Source: Gammaproteobacteria bacterium (GTDB lineage Bacteria; Pseudomonadota; Gammaproteobacteria; Eutrophobiales; Eutrophobiaceae). From it: 64,000 nt of DNA. The notes below the pieces were generated by a model that worked only from the letters and a program-made list of their open reading frames with translations, searched no databases and was not told the origin of the DNA. Position numbers and translations under genes: made by a program. Shown here in pieces: positions 1 to 9,807 of this stretch (the stretch's first letter is position 1; every line of letters begins with the position of its first letter). The DNA is taken from positions 62,001-126,000 of the forward strand of contig QKIY01000002.1 in the NCBI GenBank assembly GCA_003250975.1, given 5' to 3'.

Positions 1-369
1 ACCATAAGATGCCAGCCCTTCAGCCAGGTAATCAGCAACCTGGGGATGGGCAATTACATATTCAGCGGTAGCGGACGTCGCATTTTCCTCGGCGTATTCC
101 ACCGCCTCGTTCCATTCATCGAGTGTATAGTCACCTCGTCCCAGCCACATCAAGGCCACCAGTTGATGTTGCTGATCAGGTTCCATATCAAGCACTATCG
201 ACTTGAATTCACGGAAAGTGGAATCATCGACATGTGATGCAAGCATCTGCCGTCCCCAGTCGTCACTAGGGTTACCCGGCTCTTCAGGAATTACAACTTC
301 TTCCTGGGCATGGAATTCCTTAGCAAGCACAATTAGCCGGCAAATAGTTTCACTGTTGACGTCCAGCAT
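1..369 (-). CDS. DUF3775 family protein, 3' end beyond the window edge
   Basis: The reverse strand is open for 123 codons from an ATG at 369 to the window edge, so the C-terminus is missing. The start follows an AGGAG ribosome binding site with good spacing. The product opens MLDVNSETICRLIVLAKEF and continues with acidic and aromatic stretches (LVALMWLGRGDYTLDEW), which I recognise as the small cytosolic DUF3775 family, of unknown function. No signal peptide or membrane segment is visible. It is divergent from the archease-rtcB pair and shares that intergenic region. Family assignment is from memory of the N-terminal signature, so moderately sure. Confidence 0.7.
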   Translation of the reverse strand, partial: MLDVNSETICRLIVLAKEFHAQEEVVIPEEPGNPSDDWGRQMLASHVDDSTFREFKSIVLDMEPDQQHQLVALMWLGRGDYTLDEWNEAVEYAEENATSATAEYVIAHPQVADYLAEGLASYG

Positions 370-479
370 GGCTATGGCTCCTATATATATACTTTTAAAC
401 CGTACCCTGGAGATTAAACTATCATAATTATGCTATTAACTATTATGTCTGCTCTCGACCCAAAAATCACGAGATTCAG

Positions 480-493
480 ATGATCTGGATCAA
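480..493 (+). promoter_or_regulatory. FNR-type box upstream of archease-rtcB
   Basis: The sequence ATGAT-CTGG-ATCAA matches the FNR/ANR consensus TTGAT-N4-ATCAA at nine of ten positions. A weak -10 hexamer TACTAT lies at 518-523. That would place the box centre about 43 bases upstream of the predicted transcription start, the usual class II activator position. The site is read from the sequence; function is inferred. The window also encodes an FNR protein at about 10 kb. Confidence 0.55.
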
Positions 494-547
494 TAACTCG
501 TTAATTCTGATGAAATTTACTATTACAGTACTAATGCATGGCCCGAT

Positions 548-979
548 ATGAAAACAAATGACGAATGCCGCTGGGAACATTTCTCTCATGAGGCAGACAT
601 GGGAATCAGAGGATATGGCAATACCCTGGAGGAGGCATTTTCACAAGCGGCGCTGGCCATGACAGCGGTGATCTGCGAGCTAAACACTGTAATACCATTG
701 ATTCCTCGGAAAATTGAATGTGAGGCACCTGACCCGGAATTACTTTTCGTCGATTGGTTAAATGCATTGGTTTATGAAATGGCCGTGAGCAAGATGCTAT
801 TCAGCCGGTTCGATATAAAGATTAATAAATCAACCCTTAGGGCGACTGCCTGGGGTGAACCTGTTGATCAGGCACGGCACCAGGCTGCAGTTGAAGTAAA
901 AGGTGCAACCTATACCGAATTGAAGGTTAACCGGGAACATGACGGCGCCTGGATCGCCCAGTGTGTCATTGATGTTTAA
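548..979 (+). CDS. Archease, RtcB-activating protein
   Basis: The 143-residue product has the archease signature, beginning with the [11 protein letters not shown] segment near residues 14-24, and is of normal length for the family. Archease promotes guanylylation and multiple turnover of the RNA ligase RtcB, which is encoded 28 bases downstream, so the two genes are almost certainly one operon. The protein is cytosolic. Upstream lies an FNR-like box at 480-493. Function is well supported by family and neighbour; the physiological RNA substrate in bacteria is not known. Confidence 0.9.
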   Translation: MKTNDECRWEHFSHEADMGIRGYGNTLEEAFSQAALAMTAVICELNTVIPLIPRKIECEAPDPELLFVDWLNALVYEMAVSKMLFSRFDIKINKSTLRATAWGEPVDQARHQAAVEVKGATYTELKVNREHDGAWIAQCVIDV

Positions 980-1007
980 AATCGACTAATGTTTGAATGA
1001 CTGAAAT

Positions 1008-2438
1008 ATGGATACCACGCGATTGACCCGGCTAACTGATTACTCCTGGCAGATTGATCCAGAGGGGGGGATGCGTGTGCCAGCGATAATTTATGCAGAT
1101 CAGCAATTGATAGAGCAAATGGACGACAAAGTTTATGAACAGGTCACCAATGTCGCCAAATTGCCGGGGATTGTAAGCGCATCTTATGCAATGCCTGATG
1201 CGCACTGGGGATACGGATTCCCTATCGGTGGTGTCGCGGCCTTTGATCCCAATGATGACGGTATTGTTTCTGCCGGCGGGGTCGGCTTTGATATTTCATG
1301 CGGGGTCAGGGACCTGCATACAGGACTGACACGGGCGGACATCGAACCCGTCAAGATTAATCTCGCCAATTCCCTGTTACGCGATATTCCTGCAGGCGTT
1401 GGTAGCACCGGTCATATTCACCTGGACAAGACCGGAATGGACGCCATGCTCGAAGGTGGCGCTGAATGGGCCGTCAAATCAGGATATGGAATGGCAGAGG
1501 ACCTGGATCGCATTGAGGAACATGGGCGTGTCAGCGACGCCATGCCTGACGAGGTTTCTGATCATGCCAAAAAACGTCAGCGTAACGAAATGGGCACCCT
1601 GGGATCAGGGAATCATTATCTTGAGATCCAGGAAGTTATTGAAGTTTATGATCACGAAACCGCCCGGATATTCGGAATAACCACGGGAGATATTATCATC
1701 AGCATCCATTGCGGTTCACGTGGACTGGGCCACCAGATCGGCACCGAATTCCTGAAACGTATGGTGATATCTGCAGCGAATTATGGCATTAAACTCCCTG
1801 ATCGGGAGCTGGCCTGTGCACCCCTGACATCCCCGCTAGGCAAAAGTTACCTGGGTGCCATGCGTGCAGCGATAAATTGCGCATTGGCAAACCGGCAGAT
1901 CATCACCCATATCACGCGCAATGTTTTCCACCATTTCTTTCCGCAAATACACCTGGACCTGCTCTTTGATGTGTCCCATAACACCTGCAAACTTGAACCC
2001 CATACTGTAAATGGCAAGAAATGCAAGCTCTACGTGCATCGCAAGGGCGCCACACGAGCCTTTAGTCCGGGAAACCCGGATCTTCCCGATGTTTTCCAGC
2101 ACTCAGGCCAACCTGTTTTGATCGGTGGTTCGATGGGAACCGCCTCGCACATCCTGGCGGGTAATGCCGGCAACGATCAGCTTTCCTTTTCCTCTGCGTG
2201 TCACGGTGCTGGCCGCAGCATGAGCCGGCGCCAGGCCTTCAAATCCTGGAGAGGAAGGCAGGTATCAGATGAGCTGGCAGAGCGAGGAATTATTATCCGC
2301 AGTCATACATCAAGGGGAATCGCTGAAGAAGCACCCGGCGCTTATAAAAATGTTGATGCGGTCGTCGATGCGGCGGATCATGCCGGGCTCGCTCGCAAGG
2401 TTGCAAAGCTCCAGCCGGTCATTTGTATTAAAGGTTGA
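1008..2438 (+). CDS. rtcB: RtcB RNA-splicing/repair ligase
   Basis: This 476-residue protein is full length for RtcB, which joins 2',3'-cyclic phosphate and 5'-OH RNA ends using GTP and Mn2+. The metal and catalytic residues are all present: Asp95 and Cys98 in GFDISCG, Asn202-His203 in GSGNHY, His234 in IHCGSRG, His324 in DVSHN, and the guanylylated histidine His399 in SACHGAGRSM. It follows the archease gene closely and precedes polX. Cytosolic. In bacteria it is linked to RNA repair under stress, often behind an RtcR regulator; no RtcR is seen here, and an FNR-like box suggests a different control. Confidence 0.95.
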   Translation: MDTTRLTRLTDYSWQIDPEGGMRVPAIIYADQQLIEQMDDKVYEQVTNVAKLPGIVSASYAMPDAHWGYGFPIGGVAAFDPNDDGIVSAGGVGFDISCGVRDLHTGLTRADIEPVKINLANSLLRDIPAGVGSTGHIHLDKTGMDAMLEGGAEWAVKSGYGMAEDLDRIEEHGRVSDAMPDEVSDHAKKRQRNEMGTLGSGNHYLEIQEVIEVYDHETARIFGITTGDIIISIHCGSRGLGHQIGTEFLKRMVISAANYGIKLPDRELACAPLTSPLGKSYLGAMRAAINCALANRQIITHITRNVFHHFFPQIHLDLLFDVSHNTCKLEPHTVNGKKCKLYVHRKGATRAFSPGNPDLPDVFQHSGQPVLIGGSMGTASHILAGNAGNDQLSFSSACHGAGRSMSRRQAFKSWRGRQVSDELAERGIIIRSHTSRGIAEEAPGAYKNVDAVVDAADHAGLARKVAKLQPVICIKG

Positions 2439-2464
2439 TTGATTTCATTGAAAGAACCCTCTGA

Positions 2465-4192
2465 ATGGGCATACATAACGAAGACATCGCCGTCATCTTT
2501 GAAGAAATAGCTGATCTGCTGGAAATCGAGGACGCCAACCCTTTCAGGGTACGAGCTTATCGCAACGCAGCCCGGACTATTAGGGGATTATCCCGAGAGC
2601 TGGGCGATTTGCTCGCCGAAGGTAAAGACCTGACCACGTTACCTTCTATAGGCAAGGACCTTGCTGCAAAGATCAAGGAAATACTTGAGAGCGGCCATGT
2701 CTCGGCCCTAGACAAATTACACAGGGAAATACCTGCTAGTGTTGAGGATATATTAAAGCTACCCGGACTCGGCCCCAAAAGGGTCAAACAACTTTACCAT
2801 GAACATGACATTAAAACCCTGGCGCAGCTAGAAAGTGCCGCGCGCAGCGGAAAGTTGCAAGCCTTACCGGGTTTCGGGAAAAGGATGGAACAGAACATCC
2901 TAGAAAACATACACGCGCTCCAGACAAAGGAAAAACGTTTTCTACGGCATAAGGCCACCTTCTATGCCGAACCCCTATTGCACTACCTCAAAAAACATAA
3001 GTCAGTCAGAGAGACTGTTATCGCCGGCAGTTACCGCCGTGGCAGGGAAAGCGTAGGCGACCTGGACATATTGATAACCACCGGGGATCAAGAATTGGTT
3101 ATGGAACACTTCATCAAGTATGAAGAAATCAGCCAGGTGGTTTCCAGTGGCCAAACCAGGGCAACCGTAATACTTGCATGTGGCTTACAGGTTGATCTCC
3201 GTGTTGTGGCGGAAAAAAGTTTTGGATCGGCATTGTATTATTTCACCGGTAGCAAGGCCCATAACATCAGGATTCGACGTCTTGCCCAGCAACAGGGATT
3301 GAAGATTAATGAATATGGTGTTTACCGGGGAAGTAAACGAATTGCAGGAGATTCTGAGCAGTCCGTTTCCAAAGCAGTTGGATTGCCTTTCATTCCCCCC
3401 GAGCTAAGGGAAGACAGGGGTGAAATCAGAGCCGCACTCAACCATCAATTACCACAACTGATAGAAGCAGGCAATCTCAAGGGTGATTTACATGTGCATA
3501 CTATTGCAACTGACGGACAGGGAACTATCAAAGACATGGCGCTGGCCGCACGAAAATACGGTCTGGATTATCTTGCCATTACTGATCACTCCAGGCATTT
3601 GGCAGTCACACACGGCCTAGATCCTGGAAGGTTATCAAGGCAAATCGATGAAATTGATGAATTGAATACTATCCTCAAGGGTGTAACCTTGCTTAAAGGG
3701 ATTGAAGTTGACATCCTTGAGAACGGTACTCTTGATCTACCTGATGATATTCTCTCGAGACTTGACCTTGTCGTCGCCGCTGTACACAGCCAGTTTCACC
3801 TAACCCGCAGGAAACAGACTGAAAGAATCCTGCGGGCCATGGATAACCGCAATTTCTCAATACTTGCCCATCCTTCAGGGCGGCTGTTGTTTGAACGCGA
3901 ACCTTGCAATCTTGATATGGAGAAGATTATACGCAAGGCTAGTGAACGCGGCTGTTTTCTGGAACTGAACAGCCAGCCTCAACGACTTGATCTTATTGAC
4001 ATACATTGCCAGCAAGCTAAAAATGAAGGTGTATTAATCAGCATTAACAGCGATGCTCATGATGAAAACGATTTTAACAACCTCGAATTCGGGGTTGATC
4101 AGGCAAGACGCGGCTGGCTTGAAAAGAAAAATGTATTAAATACCCACCCATTAAAAAGCCTGAAACGCCTGTTGAGGCAAACAATGTCATAA
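2465..4192 (+). CDS. polX: PolX family DNA polymerase (pol beta + PHP)
   Basis: The 575-residue protein has the bacterial PolX architecture. The first half holds helix-hairpin-helix motifs (LPSIGKDLAAKI near 59-70, LPGLGPKRV near 99-107, LPGFGKR near 134-140) and the nucleotidyltransferase site GSYRR...GDLDILI with Asp199, Asp201 and Asp244. The second half is a PHP phosphoesterase domain beginning with DLHVHT at 341-346 and continuing through DHS, AHPSG and NSDAHDEND metal-ligand motifs. It is a gap-filling repair polymerase with exonuclease or end-processing activity. It lies 26 bases after rtcB and may be cotranscribed. Confidence 0.93.
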   Translation: MGIHNEDIAVIFEEIADLLEIEDANPFRVRAYRNAARTIRGLSRELGDLLAEGKDLTTLPSIGKDLAAKIKEILESGHVSALDKLHREIPASVEDILKLPGLGPKRVKQLYHEHDIKTLAQLESAARSGKLQALPGFGKRMEQNILENIHALQTKEKRFLRHKATFYAEPLLHYLKKHKSVRETVIAGSYRRGRESVGDLDILITTGDQELVMEHFIKYEEISQVVSSGQTRATVILACGLQVDLRVVAEKSFGSALYYFTGSKAHNIRIRRLAQQQGLKINEYGVYRGSKRIAGDSEQSVSKAVGLPFIPPELREDRGEIRAALNHQLPQLIEAGNLKGDLHVHTIATDGQGTIKDMALAARKYGLDYLAITDHSRHLAVTHGLDPGRLSRQIDEIDELNTILKGVTLLKGIEVDILENGTLDLPDDILSRLDLVVAAVHSQFHLTRRKQTERILRAMDNRNFSILAHPSGRLLFEREPCNLDMEKIIRKASERGCFLELNSQPQRLDLIDIHCQQAKNEGVLISINSDAHDENDFNNLEFGVDQARRGWLEKKNVLNTHPLKSLKRLLRQTMS

Positions 4193-4218
4193 CCTGCAGA
4201 GACAGGGGGCGAAACCGG

Positions 4219-5043
4219 CTATTGAACCAGTACCAGAGGGCAACCCGGATCTTGCAGTAGCATACCGGCCAGTTGACCCTCGTCACTCTTGTGCACGATC
4301 AGCATCTCGCATTTTTCGCGTTTCAATACCCTGGCCAGGCTTGAACTATCCCTTTCAGAAAGTGCAACACAACGCACCCTGTTTTCTTCATCCTTCGTTA
4401 TTTCAGCAACCTGCTTGCGAAAAACATCAGCGCTCTCATTCCTGGAAGATTGAAGTAAAATCAAAAGATTCCTGTCCGTCGCAATGGCCAGTTCCTTTGC
4501 TAATGCCAAAGCCCTTAAGGAACCTGGAGAACCATCATAAACAACACATAATATATTTTGCATTTTTACAGAAGGCATGGTTGAGCGTGTAAATCTGTAA
4601 GAACGTTCCAGTCTCATGCTGCTGTATCTTCCCACCCGCTTGCTGAGAAACAACACATCCGTTTTCATGGCCACTGATTGGACTTCAGTCGCATAGTCAC
4701 CCCTTAATATCTTGAATGAATAGTCAATTTTTAACTGTGATGCCAGCCTTTCCAGCAAACGGAAGGTTTTCTGCGCTTGCGACTGAAGAGTGCGCATCAT
4801 TTGCAGCATATCAAGCTGCCGGTCGGCAGCGGAGACAAGGTCTACTTCTCGTGCAAAGGGAAGGCCGGAATAATTGATTAAATTAACATCCTCGATGAAT
4901 AATACAGACATTTCTATATGTTTTTTGGCTGCCAGCTTTGCCGCAAGCTCAAGCACATTCAGGCTTTCATGCAGGGCATCGACTGCAATAATGATCCTGC
5001 TGATTGGACCGAATTCATGGGTTCCTGTGATCTCGGTGTTCAT
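4219..5043 (-). CDS. Tandem universal stress protein (UspA domain)
   Basis: This 274-residue cytosolic protein contains two UspA-like folds in tandem. The first starts near residue 15 (RIIIAVDAL); the second starts near residue 162 (ILCVVYDGSPGSLRALALA) and ends in a hydrophobic strand (CPLVLVQ). Usp proteins bind nucleotides and are induced by stress; the exact role here is unknown. The start codon overlaps the stop codon of the upstream Lon-like gene (TAATG), implying translational coupling. It converges on polX. Confidence 0.8.
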   Translation of the reverse strand: MNTEITGTHEFGPISRIIIAVDALHESLNVLELAAKLAAKKHIEMSVLFIEDVNLINYSGLPFAREVDLVSAADRQLDMLQMMRTLQSQAQKTFRLLERLASQLKIDYSFKILRGDYATEVQSVAMKTDVLFLSKRVGRYSSMRLERSYRFTRSTMPSVKMQNILCVVYDGSPGSLRALALAKELAIATDRNLLILLQSSRNESADVFRKQVAEITKDEENRVRCVALSERDSSSLARVLKREKCEMLIVHKSDEGQLAGMLLQDPGCPLVLVQ

Positions 5044-7463
5044 TATGAATCCAGTTTTTTGCTATCGGGCCCATGCGCATAACGCCTGCGCAAAGCGGCA
5101 AATTCAAGCAGTTGTTTTTCCACCAGATAGTTCAGACTGTCAACAGGGAAAGCCCCCTTATCATCTTTTTCCCCCGCCGGCATCCCGGTCAACAACTCAA
5201 GGGTCTGATTCACTGTCTCGACGGAATAGATGTGAAACTTGTCTTCTTCAACGGCTTTAACTACATCATGGCGCAACATCAAGTGTTTGACATTCCTTTG
5301 CGGTATCAGTACACCCTGTTTGCCTGTCAGGCCAAAGGCATTACAAATATCAAAAAAGCCTTCGATCTTTTCATTAACACCTCCTATCGGCTGTACCTGG
5401 CCATGCTGATTAACTGATCCGGTAATCGCAAATGATTGGCGAATAGGGACATGCGCCAGGGCCGATAATAATGCACATAGCTCCGCCAACGAGGCACTAT
5501 CACCCTCCACGCCCGCATAGGACTGTTCAAAAACGATGCTCGCTGTCATGGACAAGGGTTCATCTCTTGAATAATTTGAGGACAGGAAACTGGAAAGTAT
5601 CAGTACACCCTTTGAATGGATAGCACCGCCCAGTTCAGTCTCACGCTCAATATCTACAACCTCTCCCTCTCCCAGCCGCATTGTGGCGGTAATCCTTGAC
5701 GGCTTACCGAAAGAAAAATTTCCAAGTTGAATAACCGACAGGCCATTAACTTGCCCCACAACTTCACCCTCTGTATCGATAAGTATTGTCCCACGGCGGA
5801 TCTCTTCGTTAATCCTTTCACGAACGCGATCAACCCGATAAATCTGCTTGTCGATAGCCTGTTGCACATCATCCACAGTTATATCAGGATGGCCTGATTG
5901 GCTGGCCCAGTGATCCGCTTCACGTAGTAAATCAGTCATGCTACGAACATGTGTTGTAAGTTTTTCCGAATCACTCGCCAGACGTGAACTGTGTTCGATC
6001 AGTCGGACAACCGCCTTTTTTTCCAATGGCTTAAGATTTTCCTGTCTTGCAAGACTGCCAATCATGCGGGCATATAACAGGTTATTTTCCCTGCTGCGAT
6101 CCATGGTATCTTCAAAATCTGCCGCCACTTTGAACAAGGCAGGAAAATCTGGATCAAATTGGTCTAGCAAATAGTAAAGAAATCTTTCACCAATCAGGAT
6201 GACCTTGACGTCAAGAGGTATGGGTTCTGGTTCCAGAGAGGCAGTACTTATCAGGCCAAATGTCCGTTCGAGAGACTCAATACGGATCTTTCCTGCCTCA
6301 AGCGTGCGCTTGAGACTTTCCCAGGCATATGGCTGTTGCAGGACCTTTCGCGCTTCCAGAAGCAGGTATCCACCATTGGCCTTGTGCAGGGCTCCCGGTT
6401 TAATAAGCGTAAAATCTGTGACGAGGGCCCCCATTTGTGCCTGATATTCACAGCGTCCAATCAGGTTGCCATAACTCGGTATATTTTCATGTATAACCGG
6501 CGCTGTATCATGTTCACTATTACCTACAAGCAGGTTTACCTTATAGCGCTGGAGTACCTGTTCACGTGATCCCTTGCCGAGTAAGAAAAGGGGTGATTCA
6601 TCTGACTGTACCTGAAAGTCATGGACATATTCGATAATATCGTTTTGCACAGCTGCAATATAATCAATTACTTCAGGCAAATGCTGATAACGGTTTTTCA
6701 GGATCTCAACCAGCGGACTGATTGCTGACTGTGCTATCTCTCTCTCAAATGTTCTGACTTTCTCCACCATTTCCTTGCGCCAGATAGGAAACTGACCCAG
6801 AAGTTTTTTCAGTTTGTCATGTAGCTTTTCAACATTATTTTTTATCTCTTTGCGTTCATCTTCGGATAACTGGTTGAATTGCTCAGGGTCCAGTACTTCA
6901 TTTTTTTTGTTCATCGGTGCGAATGCAAACCCGGCTGGCGTCTTGAGCATCTCTATATGGTGGTTTCTCGCTTCATTCTGAAGTGCTGTTAATGCATCAG
7001 ATTGCCGCTGATGAAGCTCTTCCTCCAACTCTTCCGCCCTGGTTCTGTATTCCTCGCTTTCGAAGGCAGCCGGAATAGCGGCACTGACATCATCAATTAA
7101 ATGTTCCATATCTTCCCTGAATTGTGTTCCCTGGCCTGCAGGGAATTTTAATGCTATAGGCTGGTAGGGCCTGGCAAAATTATTGACATAACACCAATCA
7201 AATGCGGGAGGCCTCTCTGCGGCTATTTGCCTTATAATTTGCTGTATAGTTGAAAACTTTCCGGTTCCAGCTGGTCCAAGAGCAAATAGATTATACCCGT
7301 TACCCTTTATATGCAGACCAAATTGAACAGCGTCACAGGCACGCTGTTGGCCCAGTGTTATATCGATATCCTCCAAGTCGGTCGTAGTTTTGAACGGCAA
7401 TTCATTCGGATTACAAACCGTATACAGGGCATCGGGTGAAAGCGGTTTTAACTCTGATTTCAT
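5043..7463 (-). CDS. Lon-like ATP-dependent protease (LonB/YcbZ type)
   Basis: The 806-residue protein pairs an N-terminal ATPase region (Walker A GPAGTGKF at 63-70) with a C-terminal Lon proteolytic domain. The Ser-Lys dyad is visible as Ser656 in GDSASLAE and Lys699 in GGVNEKIEG, 43 residues apart, the same spacing as in E. coli Lon. The central region is rich in charged helices (about residues 150-260) and the N-terminus lacks the Lon substrate-binding domain, as in the YcbZ/AAA_32 group. No transmembrane segment is apparent. It is the first gene of a two-gene unit with the Usp protein and diverges from the histidine kinase operon. Confidence 0.88.
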   Translation of the reverse strand: MKSELKPLSPDALYTVCNPNELPFKTTTDLEDIDITLGQQRACDAVQFGLHIKGNGYNLFALGPAGTGKFSTIQQIIRQIAAERPPAFDWCYVNNFARPYQPIALKFPAGQGTQFREDMEHLIDDVSAAIPAAFESEEYRTRAEELEEELHQRQSDALTALQNEARNHHIEMLKTPAGFAFAPMNKKNEVLDPEQFNQLSEDERKEIKNNVEKLHDKLKKLLGQFPIWRKEMVEKVRTFEREIAQSAISPLVEILKNRYQHLPEVIDYIAAVQNDIIEYVHDFQVQSDESPLFLLGKGSREQVLQRYKVNLLVGNSEHDTAPVIHENIPSYGNLIGRCEYQAQMGALVTDFTLIKPGALHKANGGYLLLEARKVLQQPYAWESLKRTLEAGKIRIESLERTFGLISTASLEPEPIPLDVKVILIGERFLYYLLDQFDPDFPALFKVAADFEDTMDRSRENNLLYARMIGSLARQENLKPLEKKAVVRLIEHSSRLASDSEKLTTHVRSMTDLLREADHWASQSGHPDITVDDVQQAIDKQIYRVDRVRERINEEIRRGTILIDTEGEVVGQVNGLSVIQLGNFSFGKPSRITATMRLGEGEVVDIERETELGGAIHSKGVLILSSFLSSNYSRDEPLSMTASIVFEQSYAGVEGDSASLAELCALLSALAHVPIRQSFAITGSVNQHGQVQPIGGVNEKIEGFFDICNAFGLTGKQGVLIPQRNVKHLMLRHDVVKAVEEDKFHIYSVETVNQTLELLTGMPAGEKDDKGAFPVDSLNYLVEKQLLEFAALRRRYAHGPDSKKLDS

Positions 7464-7777
7464 AATAATATGTAATTAACGGCACAAAAAAATGATTTTT
7501 CGCCCTTGTGTCTAGAGTTATAGCAAATTACGGATTTCCATGCCCAGCCTGTTATCTTTTGAACATGTTAACCAGTTTTCATAAAAATCTGACATGATCT
7601 GTATCAATTTGTATTAGAAAATATTACTGCTAGAATAATTTTATATGACCACCCAAACGATCTCTATTTTATTGTTTTTTATGAAAAAGAATCCGATTCC
7701 GACCAATGTAATTATTATATACAAGAAAGTACAACAAACACGCTACCTGTATTGACGGCAGAACTTATATAAGGCTT
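7464..7777. other. Divergent intergenic region, Lon-like/histidine kinase
   Basis: This AT-rich 314-base gap separates two divergent genes and holds no convincing ORF. It carries an FNR-like box at 7594-7607 and a -10-like TAGAAT at 7631-7636 directed at the kinase gene, which would leave a leader of about 135 bases. I see no RNA gene in it. Confidence 0.6.
7594..7607 (+). promoter_or_regulatory. FNR-type box with -10 upstream of the kinase operon
   Basis: ATGAT-CTGT-ATCAA matches the FNR/ANR consensus at nine of ten positions. A -10-like TAGAAT sits at 7631-7636, so the box centre is about 42 bases upstream of the predicted start, the class II activation geometry. The histidine kinase is the first gene downstream on the plus strand. 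Function is inferred. Confidence 0.55.
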
Positions 7778-9190
7778 ATGAATTTCCAACAGAATATAGA
7801 TGAGCTTGAACGCATCGCTGCAAAGCTGTCACACAGCGACAAGGAAATACTGTCACAGATAATCTCTGATATTAATAAGTATATGCAAGTGCTTGGCAAA
7901 ATGGATAATCGTGAGAACGATCAACAAAGCACGAAAAAGGAAAAGGAAAATCTTACTAAGCAACTGAAAATACTGAATCAGATGGGCGAAGAGTTGCTCA
8001 GAAACATTTCACTGGAACAAGTACTGGAATTGGCCATACAAAAGATTCTGGAGGCTATACATGCGGATTATGTAAAGATATTGGAACTCCTGCCCGACAA
8101 GGAACGTATGATAATGCGGGCTGGTATCGGATGGCCATACGCCATGCTGGGCAGGGAGATTATCAGCATTAAGAAAGACTCCACGCTAGATAAGGCATTA
8201 AAGACCGGCCAACCGGTACTTGTAACCAACCTAGAAAAGGATAAACGCTTTTCCGACGCACTGCTCTGGACTTCGTATGGTCTGATTAGTGGGATTACCA
8301 TAATTATAGGCAATATAGAATCACCATTTGGCATTCTCTGCATCTATTCAAGTGATGAGCAAGGATATAACGAAAATGATATAAATTTTATACAGTCACT
8401 GGTCATTCTGCTCGGGATTGCAATAGAGCGTAGACAAACCGGAGAAAAAATCCACGATCAACATAATGAATTACTCAAAGCTTCACGTATAAGCAGCCTG
8501 GGCGAATTGGGAACAACTCTTGCACATGAATTAAACCAGCCTGTGACAGCATTGATGAATTATCTGAGCGTCTGTAACAGGACATTAAAAAAACACCGCG
8601 ATGATGAATTCCCCGATATTATGGTATTAATTGAAAAATCAGTCGAAGAGGCAAATCGAGTTGCATCGATAATAAAGCATTTACGGGATTATCTTGAAAC
8701 AGGCGAATTAAATAAAACACCGGAAGACCTAAATCATTTAATCAGATCAATCGTTGATCTATTTCTTCCAGTTGCTGCTCAAAAAGATATAAAAATAAAT
8801 TTCGATTTGGCTGATTCCATACCACAAATACTGATTGACAAGATCCAGATCCAGCAGGTCATCTACAATTTGCTGAACAACAGCATCCAGGCGCTTGACA
8901 AGACCATAAAGCGTGAGATCACAATTTCCACCAGGCAGAATTCTGATAATTCAATTGAAATTTTCATCCGGGATACAGGTCCTGGTGTTGTTCATAATAT
9001 CTTTGACTTTCAGCTTAAACATATTTTTTCCGCAAAGGAACATGGGCTTGGACTAGGGCTTACTATCTGCAAATCGATAGTAGAAGCGCATGGCGGTCGC
9101 ATATGGACAACGGTTTCACCTGGTGGCGGAGCTACATTTCACTTCACATTACCTGAAAAACTGATAATCAAGGATTCCCATGCTGACTGA
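7778..9190 (+). CDS. GAF-domain sensor histidine kinase
   Basis: This 470-residue kinase starts with a coiled-coil-prone segment (residues 1-75), followed by a GAF sensor domain (about 76-217), then a dimerisation domain with the phosphoacceptor His250 in LAHELNQP and an ATPase domain with NLLNNSIQAL, DTGPGV and GLGLGLTIC motifs. The HELNQP H-box belongs to the FixL/TodS class. No membrane segment is evident, so a cytosolic signal is sensed through GAF; the ligand is unknown. The 3' end overlaps the FixJ-type regulator gene by 11 bases, making that its cognate partner. Confidence 0.9.
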   Translation: MNFQQNIDELERIAAKLSHSDKEILSQIISDINKYMQVLGKMDNRENDQQSTKKEKENLTKQLKILNQMGEELLRNISLEQVLELAIQKILEAIHADYVKILELLPDKERMIMRAGIGWPYAMLGREIISIKKDSTLDKALKTGQPVLVTNLEKDKRFSDALLWTSYGLISGITIIIGNIESPFGILCIYSSDEQGYNENDINFIQSLVILLGIAIERRQTGEKIHDQHNELLKASRISSLGELGTTLAHELNQPVTALMNYLSVCNRTLKKHRDDEFPDIMVLIEKSVEEANRVASIIKHLRDYLETGELNKTPEDLNHLIRSIVDLFLPVAAQKDIKINFDLADSIPQILIDKIQIQQVIYNLLNNSIQALDKTIKREITISTRQNSDNSIEIFIRDTGPGVVHNIFDFQLKHIFSAKEHGLGLGLTICKSIVEAHGGRIWTTVSPGGGATFHFTLPEKLIIKDSHAD

Positions 9191-9788
9191 AACTGCCGTA
9201 TACATTGTCGATGACGATAAATCAATACTTGATTCCGTACGCATTCTGCTAAATATGGAGAACATTGCAACTATAACTTTTGACTCGGGCAAGGCATTTT
9301 TGGACTCATATCAGTCTGATATGAAGGGTTGCTTGCTACTCGATGTGCGCATGCCTGAAATGTCAGGGCTGGAATTGCAGGAAAAACTGATAGAAAGAGG
9401 AATTAATATCCCGGTAATCATCATGACTGGACATGGTGATATCAAGATAGCAGTAAGGGCAATGAAACTTGGTGCATTTGATTTTATTGAAAAACCATTC
9501 AAGGAAGGTGAAATCATCTCTGCTGTTCAAAACGCCCTGAAATCCCTGCAATTAAGTGAAAATGGCATGGAGGATATCAGAAAGTTTAGACTCAGAGTCG
9601 AGCAACTAACCGATCGTGAACGGGAGGTGCTGATGCTACTGGTAGAAGGGTACTCCAACAAGGCCATAGCCGCTGAACTGGAAATCAGCCCACGTACTGT
9701 TGAATTACACCGCGCCCATATCAAGGAAAAGCTGCAGGTCAGAAACCTCTCGCAGCTAATAAAAATGTTTCTAAAATCAGCTGCTTAG
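9180..9788 (+). CDS. FixJ-type response regulator (receiver + LuxR HTH)
   Basis: The 202-residue protein has a receiver domain with an acidic pocket (DDD at 11-13), phosphoacceptor Asp55 in LLLDVRMPEM and a conserved Thr/Lys end (MTGHGD, EKPF). A C-terminal LuxR-type helix-turn-helix follows (LTDREREVL to NLSQLIKM). This is the FixJ/TodT arrangement. Its gene overlaps the kinase gene and precedes an FNR-family gene, reproducing the fixL-fixJ-fixK order. Two TACGTA copies in front of fnr resemble the core of FixJ sites, so fnr is its likely target (inference). Confidence 0.9.
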   Translation: MLTETAVYIVDDDKSILDSVRILLNMENIATITFDSGKAFLDSYQSDMKGCLLLDVRMPEMSGLELQEKLIERGINIPVIIMTGHGDIKIAVRAMKLGAFDFIEKPFKEGEIISAVQNALKSLQLSENGMEDIRKFRLRVEQLTDREREVLMLLVEGYSNKAIAAELEISPRTVELHRAHIKEKLQVRNLSQLIKMFLKSAA

Positions 9789-9807
9789 ATATAAAGCGAT
9801 TTTTTAA

